Part shown: piece by piece, positions 31,746 through 42,609 of the stretch
Numbering within the stretch: position 1 is the first letter of the stretch
How the letters are laid out: every line of letters begins with the position of its first letter
Origin: Blastocystis hominis
Lineage: Eukaryota > Sar > Bigyra > Opalinata > Blastocystidae
NCBI RefSeq assembly: GCF_000151665.1
Contig: NW_013171860.1
Span: 303,939 to 367,938 of the forward strand
DNA length: 64,000 nucleotides
Direction of reading: 5' to 3'
Notes under the pieces: generated by a model
Seen by the model: the letters and a program-made list of their open reading frames with translations, nothing else
Told to the model about the DNA's origin: nothing
Databases searched by the model: none
Program-made: the position numbers and the translations under genes

Positions 31746-32827
31746 AACAGAGTAAAGAAACAACTCTTCTTGGAAGAAATCGCGATTAAGCAGCTCATTA
31801 AATCGTCGATCTGCGCTCGCGATCACTGCGTCTGCTTTCACCGCATAAAATCCGTTTCGCGTTTCGCTCGCCTTCTTGATCAACGCCGGCACACACACAT
31901 GAATCACATATTTGCACAGCGAAACCTCACGAACCGACTGAATCATCGCTTTCTGTGCATCAAATCCTCTCTCGTTTCACGCACCTGCGATACGCCGCAA
32001 GGCTCAAACCGAACTTCGGTTTCGCGCGGCTTTTTAGTCTCATCGCACATCTGTCCGTTCGCGTAGTGATAAGCGTAAAAAGGAATCGGGGGCGTGGAGG
32101 AAGTGTCTAAGCCGTATGTTCCGTGCTGTGTGGTGTCATGTGAATTTTGACTCGCGAAGCTGCCTAGACTCCAATTCAAATCCAAATCGTTTGATTGGGT
32201 TTCGCGTTTTTTGTGGAACTGCTCGATCGATTGTTTGTGGTTGTAGCGGTAGCTCCAGTACCCTACAGAGTGAACGGGTGCGGAGATTGAATGGAATGTG
32301 TCATCTAGAAAGGCGTCAATGTGGTCTTCGTCCACGGCGAGCATATCAGCAATGTCATCTTGCGTGTATTGGGAGTAATCTTCAGGGAGATCGTATCCAA
32401 ACTCTTCCTCATCATCCACAGTCTCCACAAAGAACCCCAGACTGGATTTGCAATGGTTACATTGGATGGACGAGGAAATATGGCCAGGGAAATTAGTACA
32501 CGACTTCTTGTCGGGGAGAATCGATACCGAGTCCGAAATGTTCTGGAAATACAGCATTTGAGCCGTTCCCCAGTCTATCTATTCGTTAATCAATAATTTG
32601 GCTTGCTCTACATTCCCGATAAACTGGTCGTAGTGAATGTGCAACCCTTTTTCCAGACTTCCCAATTCCAGACGCGAGTGCGCCTTCGAGGATGTCTTAT
32701 CCGTCCAACTTGAATAATTTGCTATCAGCGCTCCACACACGCGACAGTAGAAATGAACCTCTTTGCCCTTCGTCTCGCACGAAACAACCATACACAGCAA
32801 CAGAAGACTCAAAAACAGCTGTTTCAT
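31743..32827 (-). CDS. Secreted/ER protein with CULT domain and OS-9-type MRH lectin domain
   Basis: Signal peptide MKQLFLSLLLLCMVVSC. The next part resembles a CULT domain (the thalidomide-binding zinc domain of cereblon): CRVCGALIANYSS, a middle segment, then TNFPGHISSSIQCNHCKSSL-GFFVE, with the paired CxxC motifs and the conserved fpG..w..C..C..h.GW-like core. An acidic linker follows (DDEEEFGYDLPEDYSQYTQD), then an MRH lectin domain of OS-9/XTP3-B type: YHYANGQMCDETKKPRETEV, RFEPCGV and, after a 32-nt intron, IQSVREVSLCKYVIHVCVP. MRH domains of this class read trimmed N-glycans on misfolded proteins in ER-associated degradation. One 33-nt intron sits after FIGN. Start ATG 32827. The MRH call is firm; CULT is a good but weaker match. 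Confidence 0.75.
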
Positions 32828-32833
32828 TTTCCA

Positions 32834-32841
32834 AACAAACA
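32834..32841 (-). terminator. TGTTTGTT 3'-end motif of CMS1
   Basis: Minus-strand octamer 4 nt past the CMS1 stop and 6 nt upstream of the next ATG. Confidence 0.75.
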
Positions 32842-32845
32842 AAGA

Positions 32846-33924
32846 TTACCATAAAAGAACTTTGGTTACATTATGAATCACTCGATTATGCAAAAACTTC
32901 ATATACAACGCAGCCATCGCTTCCCTCGTTTCTTTCAAACTCATCACATTCATAGTTTTTTCATTCCTACAAATGACCCCATTTCCTCTTCTACAACTCT
33001 TTCATATCGATAATAATCAGCGAAATATTCGATAAATTTAAGATTCCTTCTTCGGCCAACTTCAACACGCGATTAGGAACTCCGATCGCAATTGACGATT
33101 TTCTTTGCAGCGCTTTCTTCTGTTCCTCCACTTTCATGTGCTTTCCAAACAATTTCGGGATGAAAACGTGGAGATCCGACAGCGGTCTGCTGATTACAAC
33201 GCTTCCGCTCACTTACTTCAAAAGCTCCGTGCAACGAATCGCTGAAATGCAGAGAATGAGAATGGAAGGTCCGGATCGCATCCTCTTTTTCGATGTTAAT
33301 GATGATTTCCAATCTGGGATGATTTGTTTAATTCTGCCTAAAAGAAGCGAGTCATCGTGTGGCTGCTCGGCTAGCTGCAAATACTGCTCTATCCTGAAGG
33401 AAACTCTCGAATCATACCTTGGAAAGGATGTTCCATTCCATACTCATCGAATTGATTCTTATTATTATTGTTGTTTTTCTTATCATTGGAGCTGCTGTTT
33501 TCTAAGACAATGTATGACCAAAAGTAAGCTGCCTGCTCGACGGAATCCATCTTGGAAGTGTCAAAGGTAATGCGGTTCTGGGCATTTCTCTCTTTTCGCC
33601 GCCTCTACAAAAGAAAACACGAATTATGAGAGTACTTTCAGTTCCTCCAACCTTTCTTTCTTCTTTTGCTTCGCATCAAGCTTTACTGTGACGCTGTCCT
33701 CTTCACTCTCCTCAGGCTCATCTCGTTTCTGGGAAGTGGGCACTGGTAATTCAGGAGTATTCAAATCAGCGGTATTCTCAGCCGGAGTGGGTTCTTCTAC
33801 TATCACATACATAAATATAGACACACCCTGATGGTCAGAGAGAACAAAGGCATCATCGTCTGAATCTCCAGTAAACTCTAATACTGAGTCGAATACTCAA
33901 TACAAAACTCTCAAACAAACTCAT
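32846..33924 (-). CDS. CMS1: CMS1-like small-subunit processome factor
   Basis: Cms1 is a nucleolar protein of the 90S pre-ribosome with a degenerate DEAD-helicase fold. Spliced from introns of 29-31 nt: MSLFEKFTGDSDDDAFVLSD, a Lys/Glu/Arg-rich stretch (KQKKKERLEELKRRRKERNA), MDSVEQAAYFWSYI, then PSILILCISAIRCTELLK, LSDLHVFIPKLFGKHMKVEE, SSIAIGVPNRVLKLAEEGIL and NLSNISLIIIDMKENEKTMN. The block for mutual alignment with Cms1 is the GSPSxLVVxxSAxRAxELxR..FAKHxKxxEQ..IAVGTPxRIxKLLexGxLxLxxLxxLVLD series. The protein is about 300 aa, normal for the family. An Asn run encoded by AAC/AAT triplets precedes the core. Confidence 0.82.
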
Positions 33925-33940
33925 TTAGAAAATTGGATGG

Positions 33941-33948
33941 AACAAACA
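33941..33948 (-). terminator. TGTTTGTT 3'-end motif of the BRCT gene
   Basis: Minus-strand octamer 16 nt past the TAG and 16 nt upstream of the CMS1 start. Confidence 0.75.
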
Positions 33949-33964
33949 AAACAATGGCAGAAAT

Positions 33965-34569
33965 CTATTCTCTGTTTTTGCTCTCTTTGGATTGAAGATA
34001 TGAGTCAATACACGATTTCTTGTCTCGAATAATAGAGTATTTGGAGAATGGCTGCAGTGACTTGTTCTCGATTGAGTCCAAAATCCACTGAGGGTCCAAA
34101 ACACGGAGAGAGGGTTTCTATGGGAGAAACAAAACGATTCTGCGCTCACTTTCAAATATTGCTGCTCCTTTGAATAGCAGACATTCTTTGCAATAATAAT
34201 ACCAACGCGAGAGCGAGAATAGAAATGCTCTACGTCTCCACCATGTGCCCGAACGAGTTCCACGAGTTCCAAACGCGTCTTTTCCCCAAGAAATCCGTCA
34301 AAATAAAACGAAAACCCGGCGAACAATTGGGTGCAGATTGGATAACTGTCTAAACGTTCAGAAAATAATACAAATATACTGTCGCTCCTATTTTCGTAAT
34401 ATTTATCATGTGATTTGGAATATCTACAGATGACATTGACAAGATGACCAAACTTGCCGAAATCGAACTTCTTTTTAAATGGAAATGGGGCGGAGAGCAG
34501 GTATTTTGATTTTTTGCTGTATGTTGCACTTTTCTTCTGAGTGCCTTTCCGTTTCACATAGCGATCCAT
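33965..34569 (-). CDS. REV1-like BRCT-domain protein, short
   Basis: Contains one BRCT domain of the REV1 type: LFAGFSFYFDGFLGEKTRLE, LVRAHGGDVEHFYSRSRVGI, IIAKNV, and after a 32-nt intron KPSLRVLDPQWILDSIENKS. The HGGxxxxxYSRxxVxxIIAxN string is typical of REV1, the translesion-synthesis deoxycytidyl transferase. Here the gene ends about 50 residues after the domain with a TAG and a 3'-end motif, so no polymerase domain is present. The N-terminus is basic (MDRYVKRKGTQKKSATYSKK). The frame is open from 34569 to the intron, although a shorter intron may be hidden near 34380-34440. Confidence 0.68.
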
Positions 34570-35442
34570 GGAATGGTTTATATTCTGCAGATTCTAACAA
34601 AATATAAGAAAATATTAATAAAAGCAGATTGCCTCCAAATAATACTTAAGGAGAGAATACAGTTTGTATTATTGTCATAGGAAAGGCATTGAAAAATGCA
34701 GAATCGTCTCTCTAGTTCATTGTTAACGTGTTCTGGATAATAACAGTGCAAGAAATGATTATTAATAATATACTCAAAATAGAGATGTTCATATGCAGAG
34801 ATGAGCGTATGGAAAGGAAGCCAGTGAAGTGGTTTAACGGGACAGTTACAAGATATTTTAAGCGGATGTATATATTATATGATGCAAGTATTTTCTGCCT
34901 TTGATTCTATCGAAAGAGTGCCTTTCGTTTTCCCACAGACGTTCCAGACTCGATTGTTCGTTCTGTTGAATCGATTTTTTAGTATGCCATTACTCGAATA
35001 ATACCTTGCATATATCTATTTCAATGCTCATTTACACATCACAATCGTTTATGTATTATCGGATGTAATGCCATTTCCATATGTATTGGATATTATTGCC
35101 TATTATTACTTTATATCCAAAATATGAAGTAGATCAATCTACCAGGTCTGCTTGCATTTGAGTATTGCAAAATGTACAAACTATTACATCTAACACAGAG
35201 ACTAATATGAAATAAACAATAGCGAACAGACTTCATATCATCTATTATACAGTGTAGATATTTCATAGAGACAAATATAAGCATATTCTCTAACAAGAAA
35301 TAAAACAAATAACTCAAAAAGTATACATATTACGACATATCTACAAAAAGAGAAAAACAGGACATACATGGAATACTATGCTCTTTGCAGTTAAACCTAT
35401 TCAAAAGCAATAAAGAGATCGTTGATAACCAAAAATCGTTAT
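34570..35442. other. AT-rich intergenic region, 0.87 kb
   Basis: Clearly more AT-rich than the left part of the window. I find no conserved reading frame, tRNA-like box pair or strong repeat. It presumably contains the promoters of the BRCT gene and the MORN-LRR gene, which face away from each other. Confidence 0.5.
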
Positions 35443-38400
35443 ATGCCAAATGAAGAATTTTTTCAAATTCCGAACTTTCTTAAAATCATTTTTATTGTAA
35501 TGTACAGGATAGCTGATTTTCTCAATTCTGCGAGTAGTAACTATCACATTGATGGTTCCACTATTCAATATGTGCAAGGACGTCTGAATGAAGATAGGAA
35601 AGTGGATGGCTGGATTTCACTAATATTGAATAACAGAAAGTGTATAGTTATGAAATTCAATAATGGAGTATTCATAAATCAAGGATTTCTGGTCAATGAG
35701 CAGAAAGTGTTGAAAGTGATTGGAAATCATCAGATTGGTGCTATTTCATATAACGATAATTGCATAGTGGAAGAAGGAATAGTGGATTTGGATCATGGAA
35801 GTCGATTTGAAGGCTTGGTATTGAAAGAAAGAGAAGGCCAGATTGGAATTCCATTTGGATATGGTGAAATGTATGATGATGATGGAATATTGGTATACAA
35901 GGGCATAATGATCAATTGGAAACGATTCGGGTTTGGAACGAGTTATCATAATAATGGATGTATTGAATATGAAGGATATTGGTGTGATGATAAGCAATTT
36001 GGACAAGGTATCGTATACGATCAATATGGTAAATTAGTAACTGAATATAACTGGTACGATGGAATTGAAAGTGATATTTATAAAGGAAATGGAAGCAAAC
36101 CAATTAATATCGCAATCAAACATTTGAAACTGACTAACAGTTGTGCATTGGTAGATTGGGATGTTTCATTGTTGTATAATTTGGAATCAATTGAAATCGG
36201 CGATGATTGTTTTGGATTAGTGAAAACATTCAAAATCGAAGGATTGAATCGATTGAAAACTATCAAAATCGGAGAAAATTCTTTTACGCAAAAAAAGAAC
36301 AGTAGTGGAAATGATGTATCGAAATCATTCCACATATTGAATTGTGAATCACTAGAGTCAATTGAAATTGGTCGATTTAGTTTCAGTGATTTTGCTGGCG
36401 ACTTTGAATTGAAGAATCTACCACAATTGAAATCAATTCAAATTGGTACAATTGGAAGCAAATCATACAACTTTATCTGCAGTACCTTTGTGGCAAAAGG
36501 TAAGAGTTTTATAATACATTTTTAATGTCTAGATCTTCCAAATCTACAATCCATCATATTGGGTGATTCTGTTTTCAATTACAGTAATAAATGCACTTTT
36601 CAAAATCTACCTTCATTACATTATATATATATTGGCAGTGATTGCTTTGGACTCGTAAGAACGTTCAGAATCGAGGAATTGAGTCAATTAAAACGCATTA
36701 GAATCGGGAAGAATTCGTTTTCCCAGAAAAAGAATCAGTTTGGAAGTGACAAATCGAAATCTTTCCACATCATTCATTGTGAAGCCTTACTATCTATTGA
36801 CATTGATGAATTTAGTTTTATCGACTTTGGTGGAGACTTTGAATTGACTAATCTACCTCTATTGGATTATATTAGAATTGGTGAACTTGGCTGTTGGTCA
36901 CGTAATTTCTATAATAGTTCATTCGCAATTCGAGGTATTTTTCGACCGCCATTTTGATTAATAGATTTACCAAAGCTAAGATCTGTTATTTTGGGGAATG
37001 ACGCATTTGAATTTTCTCTGTCGACAGTATTTGAGAGTAATAAATATGAGCGAAGTATTTAACTGTACTAGACCTTCCATCTCTGCAATCCATTAAACTC
37101 GGAAAAAAAGCATTGTATGGAATAGATGACAAGTCGTGCTCACTGGAAATGAGAAGTATTTGTGAAGTGGATTGTAATTATCGAATATAGATATCCCGAA
37201 TCTAAAATATATCCAATCTGAAGGATGGAGTTTCTACTGCCCTCATTCAGTAATTTTGAAAAGTAAATGAAATAACATAATTTTGATTTGATATAGATAT
37301 TCCAATTATACATCATATTAATCTACCAAGATCGTTTTTATGTGTTCAATCAGAATCTATTTCGAGTATTGTATTAATTCATCATTTCTAACACAGATAC
37401 TCCATCTATTCTCGTTGATCTTGTCAAATTACATGTGAAACGACCAGAACAATCCGATCATACAAAACATCCAAGACAACTAAATGAAGTACATCTGCAT
37501 TATCTAAATTTACCAATGCAATCACAGCTAAAAGAAAAGAGGCAAAGAAAGAAACATGCAAACCAGTCAAATAAACCTAAGCAGAAAGGCGCATCATGCC
37601 AATCAAGCCTGCCACAACAAACAAGCACATCAAAAGAGCCAAAGAAACAGGAAATACAAAAAGAAATGCTTGCCAATGAATCAATTCCACAAATCCAATC
37701 AAAGAAGTCACAAGAATCTAACCAACCACAGCAAACGTATGAATTCAATGAATCCGATGAGCTGGGTATTTTCAGACCTTTTTTTCAACCCAGTTTCCTG
37801 AGCGAGCCAGAGGATCAAGAGCAGAAGAAGAAAAAGAAACACTTCAACAAATCAAAATGGAAGAAGAAACAGAAAGCATTTAAAAAGTTACTGAAAGAGA
37901 AAAAGAAATTAAAGAAACAGAAAAAGAGGGAGAAAAAACAAAGGAATAAACAACGGTGTAAATCAACTCCACATAATCAAACAAATGCAGCCAACGCATC
38001 TAAGCAAACTAATGTTCCTAAAGATTCAAATGTTCCCAATGCATCAAATGTACCCAATGTACCCAATACATCTAATGAACCCAATGTACCCATTGTATCC
38101 AATGTTCCCAATGTATCCAATGTTCCCAATGTATCCAATGTACTCAATGTATCCAATTCATCTAATGAACCAAATGTACCCATTGTATCCAATACACCCA
38201 TTGTATCCAATGTATCCAATGTATCCAATGTATTGAGTGTTTCAAGTCAACCAAGTCAACCAAGTCAACCAAAGAAACAAAAACAATCAAAGAAACAGGC
38301 AAAGAAACAGGCAAAGAAACAGGCAAAGAAACAGCAACAGGCAAAAAAGCAGGCAAAAGAGCAGGCAAAGAAAAAGGCAAAGAAACAGCAACAACAACAG

Positions 38401-38550
38401 AATGATACAACTCAACATAGTCAGCAGAATGGACCAAAGAATCAAAAGAATCAAAAGAATCAGAAGCAGTCTAGTGGATCTAACAATACTGGTCAACGCA
38501 GCCAAACACATCAGAAAAAAAAACAGAACAAGCCAAACCCTCCGAAATAG
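35443..38550 (+). CDS. MORN/LRR repeat protein with low-complexity basic tail (copy A)
   Basis: The N-terminal part reads as MORN-like repeats (YGEMYDDDGILVYKGIMI, GTSYHNNGCIEYEGYW, GQGIVYDQYGKLV). Leucine-rich repeats of a BspA-like kind follow (LESIEIGDDCF, LNRLKTIKIGENSF, LPQLKSIQIG, LPSLHYIYIGSDCFG). From 36500 the repeats lie on short exons separated by introns of 30-35 nt, each exon beginning with AT/AC plus a Leu/Ile-Pro codon pair and each joint in phase 1. The last exon, from 37399, encodes about 385 residues of Gln, Lys, Asn, Pro and Ser, with runs like SNVPNVSNVPN and KKQAKKQAKKQ. ATG 35443 is used; ATG 35500 is an alternative closer to the paralogue. Function unknown. Confidence 0.75.
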
Positions 38551-38611
38551 CCAAATCAAAAGGTATATAATAAGAATACCAGAGCTGTGTAATCAGCAAA
38601 GAGCATTATTC

Positions 38612-38619
38612 TGTTTGTT
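38612..38619 (+). terminator. TGTTTGTT 3'-end motif of MORN/LRR copy A
   Basis: Octamer 61 nt after the TAG stop. Confidence 0.7.
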
Positions 38620-38881
38620 GGTACTCTCATTATAGAACTATTTTACTTGTCTTGGATGTTACTTCTTTCACTGTATTTCGATTGATTTCATCGTGAATCA
38701 ACACTTTATGAAAGACAATTCCTTATCTTTTCTTTCATAAACCACAAAATATAGTATTTACATATACAATCAAATTACGAATTGGTGTTATGGCTTATAT
38801 TGACTATCAAACCCTATTCTTTAAATGATTCTAGTATCAACAATTCCAAAAATCTTACCATCATCCCACCCTTCTCTTTCG

Positions 38882-38889
38882 AACAAACA
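38882..38889 (-). terminator. TGTTTGTT 3'-end motif of DNA ligase I
   Basis: Minus-strand octamer 24 nt past the TAA of the ligase gene. Confidence 0.75.
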
Positions 38890-38913
38890 AATAAACTACT
38901 CTCAGATTACCCA

Positions 38914-41120
38914 TTATTCATTCGCTCCAGAAACATTCGCTTGACTCTTGTAAAAGTCCACGACTTGCTCTGCAGTCGTCGCTTCTTCCGGCTTTTTGTC
39001 CTCTCGAATTCTCACAAATCGCGGGAATCGCAACGCTATTCCCTTATCTGCATCCACCAATCCGATGGCAGCCGTATGAACAGGCGAAATGGACAGATCG
39101 GCAGCGCGGACTTCCCAGACTTGCACCGGATTCAGCCAAACATCCGGTTCGACTGAAGGATTCACACTACATCAAAACTACCCCCAAAAAACACTTGAAA
39201 ATCGGAAGTTTGTGGTCAAGAAGATTGCCATTCGAAAAGAATTCGGAATACTGTTTCAACGCGTCATCACTGAATCCCGTCCCAATCTTCCCATCATTTT
39301 TAAAATCAAACCAACTACCTTGCAAATGCTCTGAAATTCTTCCGACGATTCATCAAAACAAGCCAGCAAAAACGCGCCAAAATTCCCCGTTCTTTTGCCT
39401 TTCCCATAATACCCGCCAATTGGCACCAGATCCATCGAATCCCCCAAATCCTGCAAATAATCCTTTTTCAGCTATATATTCGCCATTCCAAAAAAACGGC
39501 CTACTTTCAGCCAGTTCAGCGAGCGCTTGGAAGGCTCATACGTCGCGTTTTCCTCCAGCGTTTTGATCATCAGGCCCTCGCATCCGTTGGCCACCGATTC
39601 CAAAAGAAAAGCCTGGATCTTTTCGGTGTCGTTGTCGTCCATGAACGACGCAAAGTGGATTTTGCCCTCCACTTCTTTGAAGTTTTCACGCAGCAGCGCG
39701 CGTCGCTCGCGCAGCGGCTTCTGGATCAGCGACTGCGGTCAAAACCCGATCAAACGCCCACCTCTCCGTTCAAAAACAGCAAGTCGAACGCGAAAATCAC
39801 GACGTGGATCTTCACTTCCTCCTCCTTCACTTCCTTCCTCGCGCGCGTGCTCAAAATCTGGAACGGCAGGATGCGCTTCGCCTCGCGGTCCCACGCCACG
39901 CACTCGCTATCCACGATGAACGTTCCTACCGACGCAGACACGCAATCCTGCAGCGCCTTCACCAGATCCGGGTACTTGCTCGTGTTGTCCTCGTTGTTCC
40001 GACTGAAGATCTTGATCGTACCGTCTTCTCTCCGATGGATCTACTCCACAACCGCGGGAATCCCTTACCTGCGCGCGCTCGCCGTCGTATTTAAACTCGC
40101 ACGTGAACTGCCGGCCTTGCAGCCGGTCCAGTACCTCCGAAATGCCCTTCGTGGGCTTGGCGAGCATGGGATGCACCGGAATTCCAGGCGTTAAGTGGCA
40201 GATCTGGTTCAGCTGCGACAGTGGGGCTTGTAGAACCGCGGGAATGAGCTTGTCGTAGGAGGGACACTCGCTGAGCGCCTGTTTGACGGTCTCGACCGCG
40301 TCGCTGAGCATGGTTTGGAGCTTTGCGGGGTTGGTGTGGAGGGAAGCGTCGAGAACGGGGGGCGGGAGAGTGGCGGAAGGGGGCGTGAGAACGACGGCGT
40401 GCGCGAGAGCGGCGAGAACGGACTGCTCCGCCAGTCCGACTCGAAGTTTTCCTTGCAGACCGCGCACTAGAAACTTGATTTCGGAGCCGTGAGCGGAGAC
40501 GAGGAGGCGCTTGATGACGCCTACTTTCCGACTCTGGGTGCTGTTGCCCTGGAGAAGGAGAAAAGAGGGAAAACTACCTCAAGTTGAGCGAGCGAGAGAA
40601 AATCTTTGAAGAGACCGCGGACGGTAAGAGGAGGGGGAGGAAAGAGAAGGCGCTGTGTCGATTTACAGGTCATTGCGACATCTCCAAGATCTCCATGTTT
40701 CTTGAGTTCAGACTTAATGGAGGCGCTGTGAATGAAACCCGAAAAAAACGAGTACGATGATTTACCAGTAGCTTCTTGAATAGCCTTGATAATGATTCCG
40801 TCTCCTATTCCAAGCTCCAAGCCCTCATATGAAGGAGCTACTTGGTTTATCAATAAATATACTGTGGGGAGCAAGTCATCCGGAGTAGTCGCAATTATAC
40901 TTCGAAAAAGGTTTGCGGTGAGGGAAATGATACGATTTCTATGAATCGAACTAAATATCGAAAAATAACCTCTCTCCGATCTTTTCGACTTCATCTAAAA
41001 GGGAAGCTACTGCTTTGTAGGGGACTCTGCAAATCAGCAGACGACATATAGTTCCAACGCTTCTTTTTGTTTCCATATCGCACCCTGAATAGGGTCATAC
41101 TTGGAAATCGTAGAAGACAT
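38914..41120 (-). CDS. LIG1: ATP-dependent DNA ligase I
   Basis: Joins Okazaki fragments and repair nicks. Start [20 protein letters not shown]; two introns of 31-32 nt lead into [79 protein letters not shown], then the adenylation motif FKYDGERAQ with the catalytic lysine, [60 protein letters not shown] and [15 protein letters not shown], ending [18 protein letters not shown]. The order DNA-binding, adenylation and OB-fold domains is complete. The protein starts almost directly at the DNA-binding domain, so the long N-terminal region that carries the PCNA-binding PIP box in animals and fungi is absent. Confidence 0.93.
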
Positions 41121-42609
41121 TTCGTAACAACAAGAAAATAATAAAGCAGGAATATGATTATCAATTTGAAGTGAAATTTGTAGTATTTTTTAAAAACCAA
41201 GCCTAAAAAGGTAAAAAGCATGTATGTGATTTCATTGTCAGTTTCTAATGTCAAATCGCTAAATGCGATATGCAGAGATGTTTTCTCTATATGCATGATC
41301 AAAGTAGAGGGGTTGATTATTTATAGTGTTGATTGGGTCAACATGAGAGTTGTGCCTCATCCATATGTGTGGTTTTCTAAATTACAGATAGGTATCTGAT
41401 AGAGATGCAACGTCGTTCGCTTGAGAAACGATTTCAGGACAAGTAATAGCTGAAATGGATTTTTTGGCACTAGCTGCATATGCATTTATATTACTTATAG
41501 TTTACAATCATTAATAATGAAATCAAACACCTTTCAATCAATTTATATATGTATTTGTAGAAGTAATGATTACTAACAATACAGTTTTATCACGCTAGAA
41601 TAGTTGGATATCATCGAAACAAATAGTGACAAAAGGAGTTGATTCAAAAAACATAAAAAATAACGAACGACCCACAAAGCACTTTCTTATTATCTGCATT
41701 TTATTCATTTCACATACGCATATGCTGATAATTGAGCACATGAAGAAGTACGTTCAGAAACTGGTATATCTTTATAATCCTTGTATGAAATATATACATA
41801 TATATATAATTTGTATGAACACACAATATACATTATTATTAATACTATTGTTTTGGGGTAGAATAATTATTCTTTCCCTTCTAATAATTACGATGAATAA
41901 CATAGTGAATAGACACAACAACTACTAAAGACTTATAATAACTGATGATAAAGTGGAGGTAAGTCTGAATGGGCTATATAATAAGGAAAAGCTGTTCTGT
42001 TTCCAGTTGCAAAACATATTTGTGTGCCAATTTCAACGTAGCAACAATACCATTTTCAAAAAGAATACACCGATGACAGTCAAACAGAGAGCTTAATTTA
42101 CTAATATCTCTCAGTGCAAAGTGAAGTACAATAACGCTATACAATAAGACGTTCATGGACAAACACAAATTATTATTTACTTTTATAAATAAAACAACAA
42201 TGTATAATCAATAGGAAGAACAAATAGGAAACTACAATGAAAGCATAAATACAAAGAGTTAGATTGGATTCCTAGATTTTCTAGCAGAGAATTAATATGG
42301 GTAACATTGCTATAAGAAATGATTATATAACGGTTTCACTCTGATACCTATTGTTGATCATAGCAGAATAACAGATTTTAAACGAAAATAAAATCTTTTA
42401 TTTCTTAAAAAGTGTGTGTATGTAGTGACGAAAACAAACTATTTCTACATTGAGCGATATTTTATTTACCGATCGATTTTAAACAAAGTAATTTTCCAAA
42501 TTTGGAAATTACAAATACTCTTTAGAACTAATATGAAGTGTTTTCAAAAGACATCAAGAAATGAAAGTATCAAATCATAATTACTAGGCAGGAAATGAAG
42601 AATAAACAA
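41121..42609. other. AT-rich intergenic region, 1.5 kb
   Basis: Very AT-rich. A 100-codon open frame at 41626-41928 (Ile/Tyr/Met-rich) has no family features and base composition can explain it. No RNA gene, 3'-end octamer or terminal-repeat structure was found. Confidence 0.5.

Noticed and set aside
41626-41928. 100-codon Ile/Tyr-rich plus-strand ORF
   Set aside because: It lies in very AT-rich spacer and has low complexity, no start context, no family pattern and no 3'-end octamer.
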